64,000 nucleotides of DNA, taken from positions 124,001-188,000 of the forward strand of contig NZ_JAJAPX010000006.1 of NCBI RefSeq assembly GCF_020523965.1, written 5' to 3'. Shown here piece after piece: positions 8,117 through 17,938 of this stretch. The position numbers and the translations under genes were made by a program. This stretch comes from Neotamlana sargassicola. GTDB taxonomy: Bacteria > Bacteroidota > Bacteroidia > Flavobacteriales > Flavobacteriaceae. Each line of letters starts with the position of its first letter. Within the stretch, counting starts at the first letter, position 1. The notes under the pieces are model-generated. The model made no database searches, was not told the DNA's origin, and worked only from the letters and a program-made list of their open reading frames with translations.

Positions 8117-9733
8117 ATGTTTGAAATTTCACAATTAAAAGAAAAAAAACTTACTGAGTTACAAGAAATAGCAAAGAAACTAAGTATCCCAAAGTATCGT
8201 TCGTTAAAAAAATTAGATTTAGTATATCAAATTCTAGATCAACAAGCGGCCGACCCAAAAGCTGTTAAAGAAGCCGTAACACCGGCAGCAGATACAACAG
8301 AAACCAAGGAGAAACCTACTCCAGAAGCAAAAAAACCAAGACAGCGCATACAAAAACAGCCTAAAAATACGCCTCAAAAGAATAGCGAGGATAAAAGCCC
8401 AGCGCCACAAAAAAATAATGCTGAAAAAACTTCTGATAAAAAACAAAATAATCAGAACGATAAAAATCAAAATCAGCAAAAATCAAATCAAAGAAATAAC
8501 AACAACAATAATCACCAAAATAAAAATCAACATAAAAACCAAAAAAATAATGGTAATAACCATGTTGATAAAGGCAATAAAGATAACCGAAACCGTTATC
8601 GCGAGCCAGATTTTGAATTTGATGCTATTATTGAAAGTGAAGGTGTTTTAGATATTATGCAAGATGGATATGGTTTTTTACGTTCTTCGGATTATAACTA
8701 CCTATCTTCTCCAGACGATATTTATGTATCGCAATCGCAAATTCGTTTATTCGGACTTAAAAAAGGGGATACTGTTTTAGGGAATGTACGTCCGCCAAAA
8801 GAAGGTGAAAAATATTTCCCTCTTATTAAAGTGAATCTTATAAACGGACAAAAACCAGAAGTGGTTCGTGATCGTGTATCGTTCGAGCATTTAACGCCTC
8901 TTTTTCCAAAAGAAAAATTTAATATAGCCGAAAAACAAAGTACCATTTCTACTCGAATTATGGATTTGTTTTCTCCAATTGGTAAAGGGCAACGTGGTAT
9001 GATTGTTTCGCAACCTAAAACGGGTAAAACCATGTTACTTAAAGATGTTGCGAATGCCATTGCTGCCAATCATCCTGAAGTTTACCAAATGATTTTACTT
9101 ATTGATGAACGTCCTGAAGAAGTTACAGACATGCAACGTAATGTTCGTGGTGAAGTAATTGCTTCAACCTTTGATAAAGAAGCTCATGAACACGTAAAAA
9201 TAGCCGATATTGTTTTAGAAAAAGCAAAACGTTTAGTAGAATGTGGACACGATGTTGTTATTTTATTAGATTCTATAACACGTTTAGCAAGAGCTTATAA
9301 CACGGTACAACCTGCTTCGGGTAAAATTTTAAGTGGTGGTGTTGATGCCAATGCTTTACACAGGCCAAAACGCTTTTTTGGAGCTGCCAGAAATATTGAA
9401 AATGGTGGTTCTTTAACCATAATTGCTACTGCGCTTACAGAAACTGGCTCTAAAATGGATGAAGTTATTTTTGAAGAATTTAAAGGAACAGGTAACATGG
9501 AACTGCAATTGGATAGAAAAATATCTAACCGTAGAATTTTCCCTGCTATCGACCTTACATCTTCAAGTACGCGTAGAGATGATATTTTACTTGACGATAC
9601 CACTGTGCAACGTATGTGGGTAATGCGTAAATACCTAGCAGATATGAATCCTGTTGAAGCTATGGAGTTTATTAATGAGCGCTTCAAACAAACAAAAAAC
9701 AACGAAGAGTTTTTAATATCTATGAACGGATAA
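8117..9733 (+). CDS. rho: Transcription termination factor Rho
   Basis: 538 residues, longer than the ~420 of E. coli Rho. It has a Rho-N helical domain (1-45), then a low-complexity N/Q/K-rich insertion (about 55-160), a cold-shock type RNA-binding domain (168-250), and the RecA-like ATPase with Walker A QPKTGKT (299-305), followed by [14 protein letters not shown] and GGVDANAL. Rho is a hexameric RNA translocase that terminates transcription. Long disordered insertions at this place are known in Bacteroidota Rho, where they are linked to phase separation in some species. A hairpin terminator follows at 9765. Confidence 0.98.
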   Translation: MFEISQLKEKKLTELQEIAKKLSIPKYRSLKKLDLVYQILDQQAADPKAVKEAVTPAADTTETKEKPTPEAKKPRQRIQKQPKNTPQKNSEDKSPAPQKNNAEKTSDKKQNNQNDKNQNQQKSNQRNNNNNNHQNKNQHKNQKNNGNNHVDKGNKDNRNRYREPDFEFDAIIESEGVLDIMQDGYGFLRSSDYNYLSSPDDIYVSQSQIRLFGLKKGDTVLGNVRPPKEGEKYFPLIKVNLINGQKPEVVRDRVSFEHLTPLFPKEKFNIAEKQSTISTRIMDLFSPIGKGQRGMIVSQPKTGKTMLLKDVANAIAANHPEVYQMILLIDERPEEVTDMQRNVRGEVIASTFDKEAHEHVKIADIVLEKAKRLVECGHDVVILLDSITRLARAYNTVQPASGKILSGGVDANALHRPKRFFGAARNIENGGSLTIIATALTETGSKMDEVIFEEFKGTGNMELQLDRKISNRRIFPAIDLTSSSTRRDDILLDDTTVQRMWVMRKYLADMNPVEAMEFINERFKQTKNNEEFLISMNG

Positions 9734-9764
9734 TTTAAATTCTTTTCTTAAAAATAACTAAAAA

Positions 9765-9790
9765 GCAAACTCTTGGAGTTTGCTTTTTTT
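9765..9790 (+). terminator. Terminator of rho
   Basis: The stem GCAAACTC (9765-9772) / GAGTTTGC (9776-9783) with a 3-base loop is followed by seven T. Confidence 0.88.
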
Positions 9791-9833
9791 ATTCACGAAA
9801 TACATTTTATAATAGTTTAAAGCATAAAAAAAA

Positions 9834-9857
9834 GCGAACCTAAAATGGTTCGCTTTT
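9834..9857 (-). terminator. Terminator of lpdA
   Basis: The stem GCGAACC (9834-9840) / GGTTCGC (9847-9853) has a 6-base loop. On the minus strand it is followed by a run of T. It lies 25 bases beyond the lpdA stop. Confidence 0.85.
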
Positions 9858-9881
9858 TAAACTTATATAATTTACCGTTGT

Positions 9882-11282
9882 TTAAGCGTGTAATGCTCTG
9901 TCATCTGTTGCAGCAAGAGCGGCTTCTTTTATAGCTTCAGTAAATGTTGGGTGTGCATGCGACATACGCGAAACGTCTTCTGCACTTGCGCGGTATTCCA
10001 TAGCTACAACCGCTTCTGCAATCATATCGGCAGCGCGAGCGCCAACCATGTGTACACCTAAAATTTCATCTGTTGTTTTATCGGCTAACACTTTTACAAA
10101 TCCGTCAATATCCATACTTGCTCTACTTCTACCTAAAGCACGCATTGGGAACTGCCCTGTTTTATATGCAATACCAGCTTCTTTAAGTTGCTCTTCTGTT
10201 TTACCAACAGCTGCCACTTCTGGCCATGTGTAAACTACACCTGGAATTAGGTTATAATCGATATGTGGTTTTTGTCCTGCTAAAGTTTCAGCTACAAAAA
10301 CACCTTCTTCTTCGGCTTTGTGAGCTAACATGGCGCCTTTTACAACATCGCCAATAGCATAAATATTAGACGCGCTAGTTTGTAAATGGTCGTTAACTTC
10401 AACACGACCTCTTTCGTCTATTTTAACTCCGGCAGCTTCAGCATTTAAACCATCGGTGTAAGGACGACGCCCAACAGACACTAAACAATAGTCTCCTTTA
10501 AACTCAACCTCCTCACCTTTTTTATTATCTGCTTTTACAATAACCTCATCGCCTACGCGCTCTACAGATTTTACTTTATGCGAAGCATTTATTTTAAACT
10601 TCTGTTTCTTTAAAACTTTATTTAATTCTTTAGAAACACCAGCATCCATAGTTGGTACAATTCTGTCGGCATATTCTATAACCGAAACTTCAGCGCCTAA
10701 ACGTTTGTATACTTGACCAAGCTCTAAACCAATAACTCCACCACCAATAACTATTAAGTGTTTTGGTATTTCTTTAAGTTTTAAAGCTTCTGTTGAAGTA
10801 ATAACGCGTTCTTTATCTAAATCAATAAATGGCAAGCTAGCAGGTTTGCTACCTGTTGCTATAATCGTGTTTTTGGCTTCAATTTCTGTGGTTTCTTCTC
10901 CAGAAATAGTAATATGTGTTGCATCTTTAAAGCTTCCTAAACCTTGGTAAACATCAATATTATTCTTTTTCATTAAATAATCGACTCCTCCGATAGTTTG
11001 ATCGACAACCGATTGCTTGCGCGCAATCATTTTCTCAAGATTTACCTTTATCTCACCTGGAATGTCAATACCATGTGCTTCAAAATGCTTAATAGCATCT
11101 TCGTAATGGTGCGACGAATCTAATAATGCTTTACTTGGTATACACCCAACATTTAAACAAGTTCCGCCAAGTGTTGCGTATTTCTCTATAATGGCTGTTT
11201 TCATGCCTAATTGTGCGCAACGAATAGCTGCTACATATCCTCCAGGTCCAGAGCCTATTACGGCTACATCGTATGAATTCAT
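9882..11282 (-). CDS. lpdA: Dihydrolipoyl dehydrogenase (E3)
   Basis: 466 residues. FAD-binding GSGPGG is at 10-15; the redox disulfide Cys42/Cys47 lies in GGTCLNVGCIPSK; an NAD-binding GGGVIGLE is near 180; the C-terminal catalytic pair is His444/Glu449 (HPTFTE). It reoxidises dihydrolipoamide in pyruvate and 2-oxoglutarate dehydrogenase and in the glycine cleavage system. It is single, with its own promoter at 11318-11347 and terminator at 9834, so it may serve several complexes encoded elsewhere. Confidence 0.97.
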   Translation of the reverse strand: MNSYDVAVIGSGPGGYVAAIRCAQLGMKTAIIEKYATLGGTCLNVGCIPSKALLDSSHHYEDAIKHFEAHGIDIPGEIKVNLEKMIARKQSVVDQTIGGVDYLMKKNNIDVYQGLGSFKDATHITISGEETTEIEAKNTIIATGSKPASLPFIDLDKERVITSTEALKLKEIPKHLIVIGGGVIGLELGQVYKRLGAEVSVIEYADRIVPTMDAGVSKELNKVLKKQKFKINASHKVKSVERVGDEVIVKADNKKGEEVEFKGDYCLVSVGRRPYTDGLNAEAAGVKIDERGRVEVNDHLQTSASNIYAIGDVVKGAMLAHKAEEEGVFVAETLAGQKPHIDYNLIPGVVYTWPEVAAVGKTEEQLKEAGIAYKTGQFPMRALGRSRASMDIDGFVKVLADKTTDEILGVHMVGARAADMIAEAVVAMEYRASAEDVSRMSHAHPTFTEAIKEAALAATDDRALHA

Positions 11283-11317
11283 AAACTAATGTTTGTATTA
11301 AAATAAAATTGGTTAAC

Positions 11318-11347
11318 CAAAAATACAAATGTTTTGTCGTAGCACAA
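11318..11347 (-). promoter_or_regulatory. lpdA promoter
   Basis: On the minus strand TTG (11347-11345), a 19-base spacer, then TATTTTTG (11325-11318). It is a full match to the Bacteroidota promoter pattern. The leader is about 30 nt. Confidence 0.8.
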
Positions 11348-11408
11348 TGGGAAAATTGCTTTTAAAACAGATTTATATTTTTTGTGAAGTATTTAAAATA
11401 ATTGATTT

Positions 11409-12992
11409 CTAGGATGCTATTTTATTTAACACCCATTCTAACTCTGGGTCTTTATTTAATTTTCGGTCGTTTTCAGTAGGAATAATATGTACATCGGGTT
11501 TAATTCCGAAGCCATCCGGTTGCTGTTTTTGTGGTGCTTCAATTTGCATCATACCAATTCTTATTTTTAGTTTGCTAGTTGGTAATTGATACACTTTATA
11601 AATACCAGCAACACAACCGTTATAAGCGCCTCCTGTTTCTTCTCCTACAAATATGGCTCGATTATTAGCTTTTAAATGTGTGGAAATTAATGAAGACGCC
11701 GAAAACGAGTTTCCGTTTATTAAAACATAAATATTACCTTTAAAATGTAAAGGTTTGGGTGATTTAATTTTGGTATATTTCTTAAACTTATAATATATTT
11801 TTCCGTCGTTTTTATATGTATTTAAAAAATTATGGGTGACTATAAATGGCGACAAAATACCAGATACTACTTTGGCCGTATTTGGCATAGTATTAGTCAT
11901 TAAAACTTTAAAAAAAGGCACACGGCTATTGACTTGGCTGGGGTTTAAAAATTGATAATCGGTTAATGTTAAGTAACTGTACAAATAATCTATTTCTGAA
12001 ATTCGACCACCACCGTTATCGCGAAGATCTATAACCAAATTTTGTGTTTTTAAAGAATCTAAGGTTTTAAAAACTTCTTTGTAAAACTTTTTATAATTAC
12101 CGTTTGTAAAGCTTCTTATTTTAACATAAGCCACCGTGCTATCAACTCCTTTAAATTCAAAATTCCTGGTATAAGTTTTACTTTTAGTTATAAACCCATG
12201 TTTTTTATTGTACTTTTTTCTTTTTCTTTTAGCTATTCGGTTATTCTGTTTCTCGGTCTTGGTTAATTTTAATGGTTTTTCTTTTTTAGTTGAAATGCTA
12301 TCGTTTAATTCTTTATTTTCTTCTTGAGTTATGCGTTTAAATTTCTTTACAAAGAGCGAATCATTTTGCTTTAAAGTCACGCTTAAACTATCTAAAAAAC
12401 CTTTATCTCTGGTGTAAAACACCGAAAAGGCTTTGGCAACATATCGATTATGCAGTGTGGTGTTAAAACCATCGGAAGCAAATCGGGTTTTATAAGTTTT
12501 AATTAGGTTAGAAACCGAATCGTCTTCAATTTTAATTATTTCGCTTCCTATAATAGTTGAATCTTTTCCATAATTATTTTTAACCCAGAGTTTATCGTCT
12601 ATAAATTCAAACTCTAAATTGTAAAAATCTAGTTTTTGTTTTTTTAATTTTTTCCGCTCTTTTTTCGTGAAACGTTTTACAGTATAACCAGTAGAAACAT
12701 GTCCTTGTTTTACATAGCTAACCACTGGAGCTATTTTTTTATAGAATGCTCTTGTACTTAAAGGCTTATTTATTGTTTGTTTTAAACTATCGAACTTATT
12801 ATTTAAATCGCTTTCTGTTGAATATTGATATAATTTTGGATGATGTTTTTTTAACTGATTATAAAGCTTATCTACATCTTCTTTTAAATGTTCTACACTG
12901 TGTAATGTATTAACTTGTTCGTTATATTTTTTTACGCTGTTACACGAAGAAAAACAGAATGCTATCAGAATTAAAATAAAAAAATACTTCAT
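11409..12992 (-). CDS. S41 family peptidase, lipoprotein
   Basis: 527 residues. The lipoprotein signal ends in the lipobox FSSC (Cys about 17). The C-terminal third is an S41 tail-specific protease domain: NLVIDLRDNGGG, then INGNSFSASSL with probable nucleophile Ser431, and GEETGGAYNG. The region 225-265 is very Lys-rich. No clear PDZ domain is visible. Such proteins degrade or trim envelope proteins. It is single and divergent from smpB. Confidence 0.88.
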   Translation of the reverse strand: MKYFFILILIAFCFSSCNSVKKYNEQVNTLHSVEHLKEDVDKLYNQLKKHHPKLYQYSTESDLNNKFDSLKQTINKPLSTRAFYKKIAPVVSYVKQGHVSTGYTVKRFTKKERKKLKKQKLDFYNLEFEFIDDKLWVKNNYGKDSTIIGSEIIKIEDDSVSNLIKTYKTRFASDGFNTTLHNRYVAKAFSVFYTRDKGFLDSLSVTLKQNDSLFVKKFKRITQEENKELNDSISTKKEKPLKLTKTEKQNNRIAKRKRKKYNKKHGFITKSKTYTRNFEFKGVDSTVAYVKIRSFTNGNYKKFYKEVFKTLDSLKTQNLVIDLRDNGGGRISEIDYLYSYLTLTDYQFLNPSQVNSRVPFFKVLMTNTMPNTAKVVSGILSPFIVTHNFLNTYKNDGKIYYKFKKYTKIKSPKPLHFKGNIYVLINGNSFSASSLISTHLKANNRAIFVGEETGGAYNGCVAGIYKVYQLPTSKLKIRIGMMQIEAPQKQQPDGFGIKPDVHIIPTENDRKLNKDPELEWVLNKIAS

Positions 12993-13062
12993 ATAATATT
13001 AAAATAACAGGAATATGCGTTTAATTTGAAAATACAACGTTTTACACCAATTTAAATTTATG

Positions 13063-13070
13063 TAGTTTTG
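13063..13070 (+). promoter_or_regulatory. -7 element directly before smpB
   Basis: TAGTTTTG, a perfect TAnnTTTG match, ends only 6 bases before the smpB ATG at 13077. If used, transcription would begin at or next to the start codon and the message would be nearly leaderless. Confidence 0.5.
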
Positions 13071-13076
13071 TGCTTT

Positions 13077-13535
13077 ATGCAAAAGAAAATTAACATACTA
13101 AACCGAAAAGCTCGTTTTAATTACGAGATTTTAGATAAATATACTGCAGGAATTGTACTTTCTGGAACCGAAATAAAGTCTATTCGAAGCGGTAAAGCAT
13201 CTATTGCCGAAAGTTTTTGTGAATTTAATGAACAAAGCGAACTTTTTGTAATAAATATGACTATTGAAGAATATTTATACGGCACCTATTACAACCATAA
13301 ACCTAAAGCACAGCGCAAGCTTCTTTTAAATAAACGCGAATTAAAAAAGCTTTTAAAAGAAGTACAAAACACCGGATTAACAATTATTCCGTTACGCCTG
13401 TTTATTAACGATAAAGGCTTAGCTAAACTAGACATAGCTCTAGCTAAGGGTAAAAAGTTATACGACAAACGCGAATCTATAAAGGACCGCGATAATAAGC
13501 GCAATTTAGATCGTGTAAAAAAAATATATAAATAA
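13077..13535 (+). CDS. smpB: SsrA-binding protein SmpB
   Basis: 152 residues from the ATG at 13077. An upstream TTG at 13068 is in frame but falls inside the promoter-like element, so it is not chosen. The SmpB hallmarks are present: ILNRKARFNYEI, GIVLSGTEIKSIR, the SFCEF segment, YNHKPKAQRKLLL and the basic tail YDKRESIKDRDNKR. It binds tmRNA and recruits it to stalled ribosomes. No tmRNA gene is visible in this window. Confidence 0.96.
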   Translation: MQKKINILNRKARFNYEILDKYTAGIVLSGTEIKSIRSGKASIAESFCEFNEQSELFVINMTIEEYLYGTYYNHKPKAQRKLLLNKRELKKLLKEVQNTGLTIIPLRLFINDKGLAKLDIALAKGKKLYDKRESIKDRDNKRNLDRVKKIYK

Positions 13536-13662
13536 TTTCAACTAAATTTTGGCTCTAAATTTACTTCAAAAGGGGTTCATTTTATATTTTTATGAAAACC
13601 TTAACGCTTCTTTTTAGGCCAAAACGGTACTTTGTAAACTTAATTATCCTTTATTTTTTATT

Positions 13663-14196
13663 ATGAAAAAGCTATCTCTTATTCTTTTCTTAGTTTTTTT
13701 TAGTACGGTTACTTTTGGACAGGAAAAACCAGAAGACAAATCGTTAAACTACCCAGAAAAAGTAAATACATTAGAATCTACTATACAAACTTTGTACGGT
13801 GTAATTTCTGGTGAAAAAGGTAAAGAACGCGATTGGAAATTATTTAAGTTTCTATTTAAGTCTGACGCTAAATTAGTTACCATTCTAAAAGAAAAAGACG
13901 ATAAATTATCTGTGCGTTATATGTCGCCAGCAGATTATATTAAATCTTCCAGTGATTGGATGTTTAGAAATGGATTTATAGAGCGCGAAATACATCGTGA
14001 AGTTCATGTTTTTGGGCATATAGCTCAAGTTTTTAGTACTTATGAATGTTACGAAAGTTTAAACGACGAAAAACCTTTTATGCGAGGTATAAACAGCATA
14101 CAATTGTTTAATGATAATGAACGCTGGTGGATTACCAATATACAATGGAGTCAAGAAAATGCCAAGTATCAAATACCAAAAAAATATTTAAGATAA
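13663..14196 (+). CDS. Exported NTF2-like / SnoaL-type protein
   Basis: 177 residues. A cleavable signal peptide (1-19, ending VTFG-QE) is followed by a fold rich in Trp and Tyr with ...HREVHVFGHIAQVFSTYECY... and WWITNIQWSQEN. This resembles the NTF2-like proteins with a nuclear-transport-factor type cone fold common in Bacteroidota. No catalytic residue can be named. It precedes the S15 peptidase by 12 bases and is probably co-expressed with it in the periplasm. Confidence 0.6.
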   Translation: MKKLSLILFLVFFSTVTFGQEKPEDKSLNYPEKVNTLESTIQTLYGVISGEKGKERDWKLFKFLFKSDAKLVTILKEKDDKLSVRYMSPADYIKSSSDWMFRNGFIEREIHREVHVFGHIAQVFSTYECYESLNDEKPFMRGINSIQLFNDNERWWITNIQWSQENAKYQIPKKYLR

Positions 14197-14208
14197 AAAC
14201 ATAGTGTC

Positions 14209-16038
14209 ATGAAAATTAATAAAAATAGTTTTTGCAAAACCTTATTTATTACTGCTTTTAGTTTTACAATATTAAACGCACAAGAAACAAAAACAGCAAA
14301 ACCTATTTTTATTGATGGTGAAGCACAAATTGTTGAAGCTTTTAACCATCCTAAAAAATGGATTAGACATGATTTATTTGTTGAAACCACCTTTGATTCT
14401 GATAAAGATGGAAATCTAGACCGCGTACATGTAGATGTTACAAGACCTTACCAAACAGAAACCCAAAATTTAAAACTACCTATAATTTACGAATCAAGTC
14501 CTTATTATGCTGGTGTTGCGCCAGATGTTGATGGTGTTTTTTGGAATGTAAACCATGAATTAGGTGAAATGGCCGAAGAGCGTGTTCATCCACCCGTAAC
14601 TCGCCGCGGTAAGCGTCCAATTATCTCTAATTCTCAAGTTAAAACTTGGGTACCTCGAGGTTACATTGTAGTGCATTCTTCTTCTCCAGGAACTGGTTTC
14701 TCGCAAGGTTCGCCAACCGTTGGCGGTAAAAACGAATCTTTAGCGCCAAAAGCAGTAATAGACTGGTTAAATGGAAGAGCTAAAGGTTTTACAGAACCTG
14801 AAGGAGGTGAAGAAGTTAAAGCTTTTTGGAGTACCGGAAAAGTTGGCATGACGGGTACATCATACAACGGTACTATTCCTTTGGCCGCTGCAACCACTGG
14901 TGTAGACGGTTTAAAAGTTATTATTCCTGTAGCGCCTAACACATCATATTATCATTATTACAGATCTAACGGATTAGTTCGATCTCCAGGTGGTTATTTA
15001 GGTGAAGATATAGATGTTTTATACGATTACATTCATAGTGGAGACGAAAGTAAACGAGCTAGCAACAATGCCAGAGTTAGAGATATTGAAATGAAAAACG
15101 GAATGGATAGAGTTACTGGCGATTATAACGATTTTTGGGCTGGTAGAGATTATTTAAACCAAATGGATAATATGAAAGCCGCTTTACTCATGTCTCATGG
15201 TTTTAACGATTGGAATGTTATGCCAGAACACAGTTACAGAATATATAAAAAAGCCAAAGATATGGGCTTAGAAACTGCTATTTATTATCACCAATTTGGT
15301 CATGGTGGTCCGCCACCTGTTGCTATGATGAATAAATGGTTTACACATTATTTACACGGTATAGATAACGACATAGAAAAAGATTCTAATAAAGCCTATA
15401 TAGTTCGCGAAGGTGAACTGCGAAGTAACCCCACAGCGTACAAAGATTATCCAAACCCAGAAGCCAAACCTGTTACATTTTACTTAACAAAAGGAGCACC
15501 TGAATTTGGCGGACTAACACTTGAGCCTCAAAAAAAACAAGCCAAAGAAACCTTAACAGACAATTACACCATTAACGGGGAAACTTTAGCTCAAGCTACA
15601 ACATCAAACAATCGTTTATTATATGTTACACCAACCCTAACTAAAGATGTACATATTTCTGGACTTGCTCAAGTAACGGTAACTTTAGCAAGCAGTAAAC
15701 CTGCGACAAATTTATCAGTTTGGTTAGTTTCACTTCCGTGGAATGATAACGAAGGCGCTATTATAACAGATAACATTATAACACGCGGTTGGGCAGATCC
15801 TCAAAACTACAAATCTATTACAGAAAGTGAACCTTTAAAACCAGCTAAATTTTATAAAGTTACTTTTAATCTTCAACCAGACGATCAAGTTATAAAAGCC
15901 GGACAACAAATTGGTTTAATGATTTTTTCAAGTGATAAAGATTTTACATTACACCCAAAACCGGGCACTGAATTAACTGTAGATTTAAATAAAACTTCAA
16001 TAACTTTACCTATAGTTAACGGATTAAGCAAATTTTAA
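14209..16038 (+). CDS. S15 family X-Pro dipeptidyl-peptidase / CocE-type hydrolase
   Basis: 609 residues. A signal peptide (about 1-24, ILNAQ-ET) is followed by an alpha/beta hydrolase with nucleophile Ser218 in GMTGTSYNG, Asp334 in HGFNDWN and His365 in FGHGG, then a C-terminal jelly-roll domain (about 425-605; PepX-C type). The family cleaves X-Pro dipeptides from peptide N-termini, or esters in CocE members. Export fits use of environmental peptides. It lies in a run with the NTF2-like gene before it and a flavin-fold protein after it. Confidence 0.88.
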   Translation: MKINKNSFCKTLFITAFSFTILNAQETKTAKPIFIDGEAQIVEAFNHPKKWIRHDLFVETTFDSDKDGNLDRVHVDVTRPYQTETQNLKLPIIYESSPYYAGVAPDVDGVFWNVNHELGEMAEERVHPPVTRRGKRPIISNSQVKTWVPRGYIVVHSSSPGTGFSQGSPTVGGKNESLAPKAVIDWLNGRAKGFTEPEGGEEVKAFWSTGKVGMTGTSYNGTIPLAAATTGVDGLKVIIPVAPNTSYYHYYRSNGLVRSPGGYLGEDIDVLYDYIHSGDESKRASNNARVRDIEMKNGMDRVTGDYNDFWAGRDYLNQMDNMKAALLMSHGFNDWNVMPEHSYRIYKKAKDMGLETAIYYHQFGHGGPPPVAMMNKWFTHYLHGIDNDIEKDSNKAYIVREGELRSNPTAYKDYPNPEAKPVTFYLTKGAPEFGGLTLEPQKKQAKETLTDNYTINGETLAQATTSNNRLLYVTPTLTKDVHISGLAQVTVTLASSKPATNLSVWLVSLPWNDNEGAIITDNIITRGWADPQNYKSITESEPLKPAKFYKVTFNLQPDDQVIKAGQQIGLMIFSSDKDFTLHPKPGTELTVDLNKTSITLPIVNGLSKF

Positions 16039-16044
16039 TATACC

Positions 16045-16587
16045 ATGGGAAAGCAATTACCAGAAATTACAACGGAGATTCAAAAATTTATTGAAGCTCA
16101 AAAAATATTTTTTGTAGGTACAGCAGCTGCCGAAGGCCGTGTAAATGTTTCACCTAAAGGGCACGATACACTTCGTGTTATATCTCCAAACAAGGTTATT
16201 TGGTTAAACCTTACAGGAAGTGGTAATGAAACCGCAGCACATCTTTTAAAAAACGATCGCATGACAATTATGTTTTGTGCATTTGAAGGTAAACCACTTA
16301 TTTTACGCCTTTACGGGCATGCAAAAATATATCATGAACGCGATGAAACATTTCAAAAACACATTGGTTTATTTGATGAAAATGTAGGTTCAAGACAGAT
16401 TATAGAGTTAGACGTAGAAATGGTGCAAACCTCCTGTGGCTACTCAATACCATTTATGGATTTTAAGGAAGAACGCGGACAACTCAACTCGTGGTCTGAA
16501 AAACAAGGAAAAGAACGTATTGAAGCATACTGGGAAGAAAAAAACTCAAAAAGTATTGATGGATTTGAAACAGGCATTTTAGAGTAA
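16045..16587 (+). CDS. Pyridoxamine 5'-phosphate oxidase family (FMN-binding fold) protein
   Basis: 180 residues. It has the split-barrel flavin fold of the PNPOx-like family: IFFVGTAAAEGRVNVSPKGHD, NKVIWLNLTGSGNETAAHL, MTIMFCAFEG, RLYGHAKI. These stand-alone proteins reduce various substrates with FMN or F420, or bind haem; they are not the vitamin B6 enzyme itself. It starts 6 bases after the S15 peptidase gene. The substrate is unknown. Confidence 0.85.
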   Translation: MGKQLPEITTEIQKFIEAQKIFFVGTAAAEGRVNVSPKGHDTLRVISPNKVIWLNLTGSGNETAAHLLKNDRMTIMFCAFEGKPLILRLYGHAKIYHERDETFQKHIGLFDENVGSRQIIELDVEMVQTSCGYSIPFMDFKEERGQLNSWSEKQGKERIEAYWEEKNSKSIDGFETGILE

Positions 16588-16669
16588 TTCCTTTTTTTAA
16601 TTACATAATAATCTTTAGGAGTTTACGTTTTAACAACTTAGACCCTATTTTAATAAAGGTTTAGTTAAA

Positions 16670-17932
16670 ATGAATAACATTAAAGATTTAAACATTGAAC
16701 ATGAAATTCTCCCCATCTTTAACTACTCCTTAAATAGCTTTTCAAAAAATAAAATTCTTGAAATACTAAAAAATCCGCTTCACTCTGTAAACGACATAGT
16801 TAATCGCCAAAATATATTAAAAGGATTTTCGAAAAACGAAGCGATATTAAAGGACTACTCGTATTCCGTATTATATGTAAACGAGGTATACTTTTTCTTG
16901 AATAGCGAAAAATTTGAGGATTTACCACAGAATAAAATAAAGTTTAAGTTAATTGGCTCTAAACAAGATAAAATAGCTTACAGAACTAAATTAAACCAAC
17001 TAGTTTTATTTTTTCATCGTATAAATTCTAGATATTTTAAGCGATTAAAACTAGAAGCTTTTCCAGAAGACTATGCATCAAACATAAAAGAAATTTTAGC
17101 CTTCTTATCTCATTTTGAACTTGAAAAATACGAATACATAATTCGAGAAAAAAGATTATCAAGTAACCATATTCTTCAATTAATTTCAAAAATTAATAAT
17201 TTAAAACAACAAGAGTTAATACAGCCTTTTTGGAATGCATTTTTTCTTTTTGAAGCTTACTTAGCTATTAATTGCGGAATAGAAAAAAACAACTTTACAT
17301 ACCCGATTTTTAGTGATAACCAAATTCGTTTAAACGAGTTTTATCATCCTTTAATTAAAAACCCTGTAAAAAACAGCCTTAGTACCACTAGCAATGTTAT
17401 TGTACTAAATGGGCCAAACATGTCTGGAAAATCTACTTGTCTTAAAGCACTTAGCTTATGTATATATTTCGGGCATTTAGGCTTTGGCATACCCGCTATA
17501 GAAAGCACCATTCCTTTTTTCAACTATTTCTCGATAGAAATTAATAAAAAAGATGATATTTTAAACGGCTACAGCCACTTTATGACGGAAGTTAAACATC
17601 TTAAAAATGTAGTGTTAAAAGCGAATAATGAGAAAAAATGTTTTGCAGTTTTCGATGAGCTTTTTAGTGGTACAAATGTAGAAGATGGTTTCGAAATTTG
17701 TAAAGCAACCATTAATGGGTTAAGTAAATTTAAAAATTCATTTTTCTTTATTTCTACTCATATTCAAGAGTTAAAACAAGTGTCTAGCAACGACATAGAA
17801 AACTATTTTATAGACTGTGAACTTATTGAAAACATACCAACCTTTACTTATAAACTAAAAAAAGGGTGGTCTGACGTTAAAATTGGTAAAGTTTTATTCG
17901 AAAAAGAAGGTTTAAATAAACTCCTGAAATAA
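16670..17932 (+). CDS. Short MutS-like ATPase (MutS core and domain V only)
   Basis: 420 residues. Walker A GPNMSGKST is at 248-256, Walker B is FAVFDE at 325-330, and the MutS-type ISTHIQEL switch segment is near 370. The N-terminal 240 residues are helical, like the MutS lever/clamp domains. The mismatch-reading domain I (with its Phe-x-Glu) and the Smr domain of MutS2 are both absent. It is therefore a third-type MutS homologue common in Bacteroidota and probably not the mismatch sensor. Its function is unknown; DNA junction or recombination control is a guess. Confidence 0.85.
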   Translation: MNNIKDLNIEHEILPIFNYSLNSFSKNKILEILKNPLHSVNDIVNRQNILKGFSKNEAILKDYSYSVLYVNEVYFFLNSEKFEDLPQNKIKFKLIGSKQDKIAYRTKLNQLVLFFHRINSRYFKRLKLEAFPEDYASNIKEILAFLSHFELEKYEYIIREKRLSSNHILQLISKINNLKQQELIQPFWNAFFLFEAYLAINCGIEKNNFTYPIFSDNQIRLNEFYHPLIKNPVKNSLSTTSNVIVLNGPNMSGKSTCLKALSLCIYFGHLGFGIPAIESTIPFFNYFSIEINKKDDILNGYSHFMTEVKHLKNVVLKANNEKKCFAVFDELFSGTNVEDGFEICKATINGLSKFKNSFFFISTHIQELKQVSSNDIENYFIDCELIENIPTFTYKLKKGWSDVKIGKVLFEKEGLNKLLK

Positions 17933-17938
17933 AGGCCC

